A stretch of DNA of 64,000 nt from Cryptomeria japonica. Its lineage: Eukaryota; Streptophyta; Pinopsida; Cupressales; Cupressaceae. Positions 57,756-64,000 of this stretch are shown here, piece by piece. Every line of letters starts with the position of its first letter. Position 1 is the stretch's first letter. Below the pieces are notes generated by a model. The model was not told the origin of the DNA and made no database searches. It was given only the letters and a program-made list of their open reading frames with translations. Where the stretch lies: contig NC_081405.1 in the NCBI RefSeq assembly GCF_030272615.1, positions 315,582,041 through 315,646,040 of the forward strand, written 5' to 3'. Both the position numbers and the translations under genes were made by a program.

Positions 57756-59785
57756 CTACTCCTGCTCCTGAGACCCTCCTTGGTCGGACTTCTGATCAGC
57801 CAACCTCTTTTTGCAAAACCTCTGGATATGTTCAGGTCCACCACAATAGTGACTTGTGATTTTCTTCATGAACCCCTCCTCAAGTTTGTGCTGTCCTTTT
57901 TGCCGAGTGGACTCGCCTTTGCCTTTGTCTTTGGCAGTAAACACTTATTCCACACTAGTCTTGTCAATGTTGCTACCAAATTGTTGTCTCCACTTGGCTT
58001 GCTGCAGGAGCTTATTGCCCAATTCATCAAACTTAAAGTCAACATTAGTGGAGGTAATGCTGAGCATCTCAATAAAGTGTTTGTAAGATCTGGGTAAGCT
58101 CTTCAGTGTGATCACGGCCATATCCTCTTCCTCCATCTTGTGACCAATAGCCTCTGACTGGTCACGAAATTCTCGATCTTCGTAAGATGTTTTATAGTGA
58201 CATCTTCTCATCCATCATAATTGAGAACATGTAATGTCCCCAAGTAAGTTTAACCATTTAAGACATCATAATTCCAACATCCTCAAAGTAAATAGAAATA
58301 GAAATAGAAATAGAAATTAACAATACGATGGAGTTCAACTTAAAAACCTTACTACCAATGTAAGTTTGGAAAGGATTATGATCTTGAATAGGACGCCTTG
58401 ATACCTCAGCGTGACGACTCCCTCAGGGTTTTGGTTCCAAGCCCAGGCCTAATTTTGGGATGACACCCTCAAGGTCTTACATGGGTCGCTGATCTCTACC
58501 CATCTTGGGATAGACGCCCGATGGTTTTACACAGGCCTTTCCCTATTCATTCATACAACCTTCCGACTACATTCATATTAAGCATTAACAATTTGTTTCT
58601 GTCTTGTTTAATTGTTCTAACTTGTTCATTTGCTAGTTACGGATAAGAGTTTGTATGATAAAGAATAAATAGTTCTGGATTCATACATGTGTTACAGATA
58701 ATAAATTAATTACTGAATTATTGCGATTTTATTAAAACACTGATATATTTGACATCCCCTTTATAGTTTATTCTAGTAATCGTGAATTAAATTACTGATG
58801 TTGTATTTTGCTGTATTATGGATGACTTGCATTAAATATATATTTCTGTGTAAATTATGTGTACCTTGCAGGATCACAGCGGAATTCCTGTAAACTGATC
58901 CCAGACGCGTATTCCCAGCCTAAGGAAATCGGATGCCAACCAATGGCTAGTGATTAGAGCAGCGTATATTCAGATTGAAGTCCTGACATGATTTTTCCTC
59001 CACGATTTCCTCCCCTTTATATCTCTCAATTTGAGGGAGAGGTCACACCTCTTCATCATGTATGCCCTTTGGCAAGAGACATACCCTTTCATCATTAGCA
59101 CCCTTTGAAAGAGTGCAACTCTTCATTATTTCTACCCTTTGAAAGGGACACAACCTTTCATAATCACATCTGCACTTATTATTGAAATCAGATCTGCACT
59201 TCTCATTTCCAAATTATCCCCCTCTCAAATGAGGTTTTCTTCTCCCTTTTATATCTCATTGTTAAGGGAGCCACAACTTTTCCTTTCATGTCTTTTGACT
59301 TTTCATTAACTTAATTAATTTTTAATTAATCACATTTAATTATTATTTTATTTTTTAATTTAATGTTTTAATTTTATTATTAAATTCTATTTCAAAGTGG
59401 GGACATTACAGAACAACATGTTCTTCAGAAAGAACGTTTGGCTCTTGTTGGATGTCTCATAGTGATCCCAAATCTCATTAGCTTTCTTGCCTGATGGCAC
59501 TTTTGGGAGCATCTCTTCAGTGACTGATAACTTTAGCAATATAACTGCTTCTCGGTTATGCTCATCAAACTTGGTCTAGTTGTCGCTGGCCGTTGCAAGA
59601 CAAGTTTCTTTACCCAGAACAATTTGGTCAAGGCATTGGTACAAAAAAATAGAAAGCATCCGTTGCTTCCAGGTATTGTAGATCTTGTCGTTGAAGTGCT
59701 GATTACCTTCCAACAAGATGTTGGTCAACGACGCCATCCCTCCCGTTTTCTTATGCACAAAAAATGAGGCAAACTCGAGCTTCAA
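57756..59785 (-). pseudogene. Copia-type gag, split by a solo LTR
   Basis: The N-terminal half (59785-59418) reads ASLTNILLEGNQHFNDKIYN and, after a stop, TKFDEHNREAVILLKLSV and KKANEIWDHYE, typical of Copia gag. The C-terminal half (58229-57756) reads EEEDMAVITLKSLPRSYKHF, then a zinc-knuckle region HYCGGPEHIQRFCKK. In its CX2CX4HX4C motif the first Cys is replaced or shifted. The 1183-bp solo LTR at 58230-59412 separates the halves. Stops and frameshifts make it non-functional. Confidence 0.8.
58230..59412. mobile_element. Solo LTR inside the Copia gag
   Basis: Starts TGTAATGTCCCCA and ends TGGGGACATTACA, perfect 13-bp terminal inverted repeats. It is flanked by the 5-bp duplication GAACA (58225-58229 and 59413-59417). 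It has no coding capacity. The inside includes repeated ...CTTTCATCATT... stretches at about 59050-59160. A TIR DNA transposon is the alternative, but TG...CA ends with a 5-bp duplication favour a solo LTR. Confidence 0.8.
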
Positions 59786-60760
59786 AAGATGCCGATTTTT
59801 TTGTCAAAAACCAAGCAAAAACCTTTAGCAACAGTTGGCACAAATATCGAAAAATTTGGTTTTCAGGGTCAAAATCAGTCAAATCAGTTTGGCATGAATC
59901 CCAAGACAACTTCGTTTTTGAGGAAAAATGGTAAAACCCTTGTACAATTTTCGAGGCACAAATCCTAGGACACAAAATGAGGCACAAAATGAGGTGCTGT
60001 GTAGAGCAAGAAACCCCCTGATAAAAAAAATCAGACAAAAAACAGAATTGCCTAGATCTCGGAAAACTTTCTGTTGCCAACAAAACCCTAGGTGAGGCCA
60101 AACACAACAAACCCTACTCATCTTCAGATATCCGCGCGCAGAAAACATTATACCCTAGTCGGCATTAGAAAATAATCTTATCGTGGGATTTTCTCAAGTT
60201 GTAGGAAACACAGCTGTGCGGAGAAAAAAACCAAAAACACAACTGATCCGTCATGAGTTGCTGAGGGAACAAGAATGCGTGAGAAGAGAAATAAACCCTT
60301 AGCCAAGAAAAAATCGTGCGTGCAGAAAAATCACGCAAAAATTGCTGCTGACAGAAAAACACACCTAGAAAACCCTTCGGCGGCTCCCAACATGAACGTG
60401 AACGCTTAGAAAACAACTGCGCGGGTAGCCCAAATATTTTGCGAACTGCAAATATGAAAATGCACCGCCCAACAGAGTCAAAAATGAAAATCAGACTTGA
60501 AAATTGCCACTGCGAAAAAAATGTGGGCAGAAGGAAGGACTCGCAGGACAAAACAAAGCTGTCGCGCAGTTTGAAGTCACGATTTCAGAAGCCTGCGAAA
60601 AACCAAAAAATGCGTGCTAACAGACCACTCAAAACACAGAAACTCAAACGCCTACGATTTGTGATCTCAGATTTTTTTAATAAAAAAAGAAAGTTAAATA
60701 AAAACTGGAATATTTTCTAGGTAGCTAGGGCACGAAAACAATTTTTAAGGCTCATCACCC
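59786..60760 (-). other. Leader of the Copia TR-GAG element
   Basis: About 970 bp lies between the primer-binding site and gag. ORFs on both strands (for example 60165-60551 minus) show no recognisable domain. Confidence 0.6.
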
Positions 60761-60772
60761 GCTTTGATACCA
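60761..60772 (-). other. Initiator-Met tRNA primer-binding site
   Basis: Minus-strand TGGTATCAAAGC abuts the 5' LTR. TGGTATCAGAGC is the standard site in plant Copia elements. Confidence 0.85.
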
Positions 60773-61053
60773 TGAAATAAAAATCAGCACACTTTATTGA
60801 AAGGATAACAAGCCTTTTATAGGCAATTAAAATGTGGTTGTCCAAATTGGGACTAACTGTTAAACTGACTCCAAAAATAGAAACTCCCAGTTACTCACAG
60901 TTATATCACGAATTCTCTAGAAATATAACCACCAACTAAAGAACTCTCTAAAATTTTAACAACCAATTAAAGAACTCTTTAAAAATATAACAACCAACTA
61001 AATGACTATCAATAAACACACACAGCGAAAAATAACAATTAAATATTCTAATA
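60773..61053 (-). repeat. 5' LTR of the Copia TR-GAG element
   Basis: Starts TGAAATAAAAATCAGC and ends AAATATTCTAATA (plus sense), next to the primer-binding site. Confidence 0.85.
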
Positions 61054-61058
61054 ATACT
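61054..61058. repeat. Target-site duplication, right side of Copia TR-GAG
   Basis: ATACT, matching 57363-57367. Confidence 0.75.
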
Positions 61059-61139
61059 ATTCCATTAGAGACTGTTATTTTTAGTACTTTCAGATTGAAT
61101 AAAACTCAGAAAATTAGAATTAGGTTAATTAATTTATAT

Positions 61140-61981
61140 TTTTCCAGACTTTAAGCATAATGAAGGAAATGAAATGCTAAAGACAATGCACAGTTACCCT
61201 GGGAAAACCTCCTAGGAGGAAAAACCCAGCCAAAGGATCCTCAGATCTGATTTATGATTTAGAATTCAATTGGGCATTACACACTTATCTGGAGTTGCAG
61301 CCACTATGAGGAAGGAATAGTTAGTTTACAGTTCTCCTTATCTGATCACAATCCTTTAATGGAGTCTTCGATATTTTGATGATGATCTGCAGTCTCTAAA
61401 GGAGTTCGCTGCCCTCAATTTGAAGTCTGCTGCCAATTGATCAAGTTCGCACTCTCCTATTTTGGATCTGCTGCTACATATGAGGTTCGCTGTTCGCTGT
61501 TTGGGATCTACTGTCAAGTTCGCACTCTCCTATTTTGGATCTGCTGCAACATATGAGGTTCGCTGTTTTCTGTTTGGGATCTACTGCAATCCTTATGAAG
61601 TTCGCTGCCACCAAATAGAAGATTTGATATTGCTAAATGCATAAGTATGAGATTCGCTTTTTATGAGATTCGCTTTTCACCGAAGATTATTTCATCAACT
61701 TGAAGAACTTGATTGTGCTAATGAGAGGAAAATGTTGCATTTATAGGAGACATATGTTTCCCAAACATGTCGGCCTCCTTTATATTTTAATCCATATTAC
61801 TTATTGATTTCCCTTTTAATTTACTTTGATAGGGTCGGCCCTATCAAGGAGGCGAGTTTAGTTTGAGTGTGGCGTGCAATCCTTAGTGCCGTGAGGTAAT
61901 AGGTCTAGCTCTATATTAAGGGGGCGGATTCCAATGTTGCCCAAGGCAATTGGAATCTGCCAGCCCTAATTACAACCAACA
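61140..61981 (-). repeat. Probable 3' LTR of the right-hand Copia element
   Basis: Minus-strand TGTTGGTTGTAATTAGGG begins at 61981, directly after a polypurine tract. The far end cannot be fixed because the partner LTR is outside the window; 61140 is a guess. Inside are a CCTCCTAGGAGG palindrome (61208-61219) and a 73-bp tandem repeat (61441 and 61514). Confidence 0.6.
61441..61586. repeat. 73-bp tandem repeat within the Copia LTR
   Basis: TCAAGTTCGCACTCTCCTAT recurs after 73 bp (61441, 61514). Shorter GGTTCGCTG motifs recur around it. Confidence 0.82.
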
Positions 61982-61992
61982 CTCCCTCTTAA
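61982..61992 (-). other. Polypurine tract of the right-hand Copia element
   Basis: Minus-strand TTAAGAGGGAG precedes the LTR. A near copy (TTAAGAGGGAG) occurs again at about 62452-62462 close to the end of pol. Confidence 0.7.
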
Positions 61993-62045
61993 TTAGGGAA
62001 TAGAATCATAATCATAATCTTCCAGCTTGCACACAAGCATAGGCT

Positions 62046-62418
62046 GGATCCACCTTGTATTGCTCACAAAGGGTGGAGAGGATCCTTTACTACCATCTTA
62101 CATTGCCCGCAGAGGATGGTCAAAAGGTTACAATACCATCTTACATTGCCCGCAGAGGATGGTTTAACAATTACACTTCTCTCTGAGAAGTTTACAATAC
62201 CACCTTACATTGCCCGCAGAGGGTGGTTAACAATACCATCTTACATTGCTCGCAGAGGATGGTTAAGAATTATACTTTTACAATACCACCTTACATTGCC
62301 CGCAGAGGGTGGTTAACATTTACAATACCATCTTACATTGCCCGCAAAGGATGGTTAAGAATTATACTTCTCCCTGAGAAGTTTTACAATACCACCTTAC
62401 ATTGCCGCAGAGGGTGGT
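62046..62418 (-). repeat. Array of eight stem-loops in the Copia 3' noncoding region
   Basis: Eight units share the core TTACATTGCCCGCAGAG between complementary arms. Units at 62050, 62199, 62285 and 62391 pair CCACC with GGTGG. Units at 62092, 62135, 62235 and 62327 pair CCATC with GATGG. The first unit is enclosed by GGATCC on both sides. Between units lie two further hairpins, ACTTCTC/GAGAAGT, at 62174-62190 and 62368-62384. Confidence 0.82.
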
Positions 62419-62436
62419 TTTATACAATACAAAGTA

Positions 62437-64000
62437 TCACTGAAATTGAAACTCCCTCTTAATCGGAGTTTCATTTTCCACAATACCAAGCCTATCCCTG
62501 AAGTACACAAACTTCACTTTGGATAGAGGCTTGGTGAGGATATCTGCAACCTGCTCATCAGTGCTGACATACTTCAGCTGAATAGCACCTCTTTGCACCA
62601 TGTCTCGAATAAAATGATAATGGGTTTCCACACGTTTTGACCTGTCATGAAACACTGGATTGATAGACATTTTAATACAACTTTGATTATCACAGTGAAT
62701 AACTGTAGGATCCCATGGCTGACCAAACAACCCAGCAAGAAGCTTACGAAGCCACACTGCTTCTCTGGATGCAACACTTGCTGCAATATACTCAGCTTCA
62801 CCAGTACTCAATGCCACTGAGGATTGTTTTCTGCAAGCCGAAGAGATCACTGCAGAACCCAAGCTAAAACAAATACCAGAGGTGCTTTTCCTGTCTTTGA
62901 CGCTTCCAGCCCAGTCTGCATCAGAATAACCTTCCAAGGTTATTGGAGTGTTAAGTGGATACTTCAACCCAAAACCAACTGTGCCCCGCAAGTATCTTAG
63001 GATATGCTTGGCTACAACAAGGTGAACATGCTTGGGCAAGCTCATGAACTGGCCGAGAGCATTTACAACAAAACATATGTCTGGTCTAGTGTTAACTAGA
63101 TACATCAGTGATCCAATCAACTGTCGGTACTCGGATGGATCTGCAAATTCAGAGTTAGCTGCAGAAACACTTAACTTCTTTAAGTTAGATTCCATAGGAG
63201 TAGACATTGGTTTACAATCCATCATTCTAAATCTTTTCAAAATGTCAATAGTATACTTCCCTTGACTTAGAAAGATTTTGTTAGATCTTTGCCATACTTC
63301 TAGACCTAGGAAATAATGCATTAGACCTAAATCTTTCATTTCAAATTCTGAAGCTAGTTCTTTCTTGCATCTAATAATAAGTTCATCTTTACCAGTAAGA
63401 AATAAGTCATCCACATAAAGAACTAGAATTAGCATTTCATCATTGGCTACTTTAAAGTAAATATTAGGGTCAGCATCATTTTTACAAAAACCTAGACTTA
63501 GCAAATATTTATCAATTCTTTCATACCAAGCACGAGGAGCTTGTTTAAGACCATACAGAGCTTTCTTTAACCTGCACACATGGGTTAATCTATCCTGAAT
63601 CTCATATCCCTTAGGTTGCTCAATATAGACTTCTTCCTCAATGGCACCATTGAGAAAAGCAGTCTTAACATCCATCTGATGTAGTTTCCAACCCTTAGAG
63701 GTAGCAATAGCAATTATTGTTCTAATGGAAGTCCATCTGATGTAGTTTCCAACCCTTAGAGGCAGCAATAGCAATTATTGTTCTAATGGAAGTATATCTA
63801 GCAACAGGAGCAAAAGTTTCTTCATAGTCTATGCCTTCCTTTTGGGAAAAGCCACGCGTTACAAATCTAGCCTTATATTTTTCAATACTACCATCAGCAT
63901 TATGTTTAATTTTAAATAACCATTTAGATGAAACAACAGATTTACCTTTGGGTCTGGGCACAAGGTCCCACACATCATTCTTGATGATTGACTGATATTC
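62437..64000 (-). pseudogene. Ty1/copia pol (RT and RNase H), broken by a 61-bp duplication
   Basis: From the right edge: WDLVPRPKGKSVVSSKWLFK, YKARFVTRGFSQKEGIDYEE, then after the duplication KTAFLNGAIEEEVYIEQPKG, ALYGLKQAPRAWYERID, catalytic LVLYVDDLFLTG, EMKDLGLMHYFLGLEV and YRQLIGSLMYLVNTRPDI. The RNase H part has EGYSDADWAGSVKDRKSTSG, STGEAEYIAA and QVADILTKPLS, ending EFQFQ. It is well preserved except that the stretch at 63671-63731 is repeated at 63732-63792, shifting the frame by one. Gag, protease and integrase lie beyond 64000. Confidence 0.9.

Larger units (their letters stand above)
57368..61053 (-). mobile_element. Non-autonomous Copia LTR-gag-LTR element
   Basis: Two LTRs of 281 bp (57368-57648 and 60773-61053) flank a leader and a gag gene only. 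A primer-binding site for initiator Met tRNA (60761-60772), a polypurine tract (57649-57659) and a 5-bp target-site duplication (ATACT) are present. There is no pol. The element inserted into an older Copia pol and was later hit by a solo LTR inside gag. Confidence 0.85.
55997..64000 (+). other. Intron 6 of asparaginyl-tRNA synthetase (incomplete)
   Basis: The 5' splice site GTATGT follows exon 6, and no exon encoding the missing C-terminus is found before the window ends. The intron is therefore over 8 kb. It holds several nested Copia elements listed separately. The first part, 55997-56680, shows no feature I can name. Confidence 0.75.

Noticed and set aside
58230-59412. TIR DNA transposon (MITE)
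   Set aside because: TG...CA ends, a 5-bp duplication and a length of nearly 1.2 kb fit a solo LTR better, although the 13-bp inverted ends kept the alternative open.

Overview
The window is nuclear DNA of a land plant. The only host gene is a cytosolic-type asparaginyl-tRNA synthetase on the plus strand, split by very long introns (one of about 7.0 kb, one of more than 8 kb). Almost everything else is nested LTR retrotransposons and LINEs, nearly all on the minus strand. Giant TE-filled introns and dense nested Ty3/gypsy Tat-like elements suit a large, slowly purged genome such as a conifer. That assignment is an inference; no species marker is visible.

Layout. 1-4716: a decayed Ty3/gypsy deletion derivative whose gag-protease frame is fused to the end of integrase. 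4717-19940: a young, nearly complete Tat-type Ty3/gypsy element (E1) with almost identical LTRs, one long gag-PR-RT-RH-aRH-IN frame broken by two stop codons, a 39-nt tRNA-Trp primer-binding site, a periodic AGCGCT array in its leader and a hairpin-rich 3' noncoding region. 19956-27583: an L1-type LINE with 19-bp target-site duplications and an extra third ORF. 27584-27949: AT-rich spacer. 27950-31982: a second, 5'-truncated LINE of another family. 31983-32710: a copy of a segment of the synthetase's first intron. 32713-36930: a truncated LTR, a 1.25-kb tandem duplication and a large purine-rich microsatellite field. 37096-44834: a non-autonomous LTR-gag-LTR (TR-GAG) element (E2) with perfect 5-bp TSDs. 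44840-45788: AT-rich flank and promoter with a telo-box.

45789-55996: six exons of the asparaginyl-tRNA synthetase (501 complete codons plus two bases of the next). The last roughly 70 residues, including class II motif 3, must lie beyond the window. Intron 1 holds the original of the duplicated segment and a LINE ORF1 relic; intron 2 holds a SINE-like insertion. Intron 6 contains a dead Copia pol interrupted by a Copia TR-GAG element, whose gag is itself interrupted by a 1.18-kb solo LTR. It also contains the 3' half of another Copia element with a hairpin array in its 3' noncoding part.

The least ordinary signals are the noncoding structures of the retroelements: periodic palindromes beside an over-long primer-binding site, and arrays of stem-loops whose paired arms change together. 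All coordinates and repeats were read by eye without alignment software.
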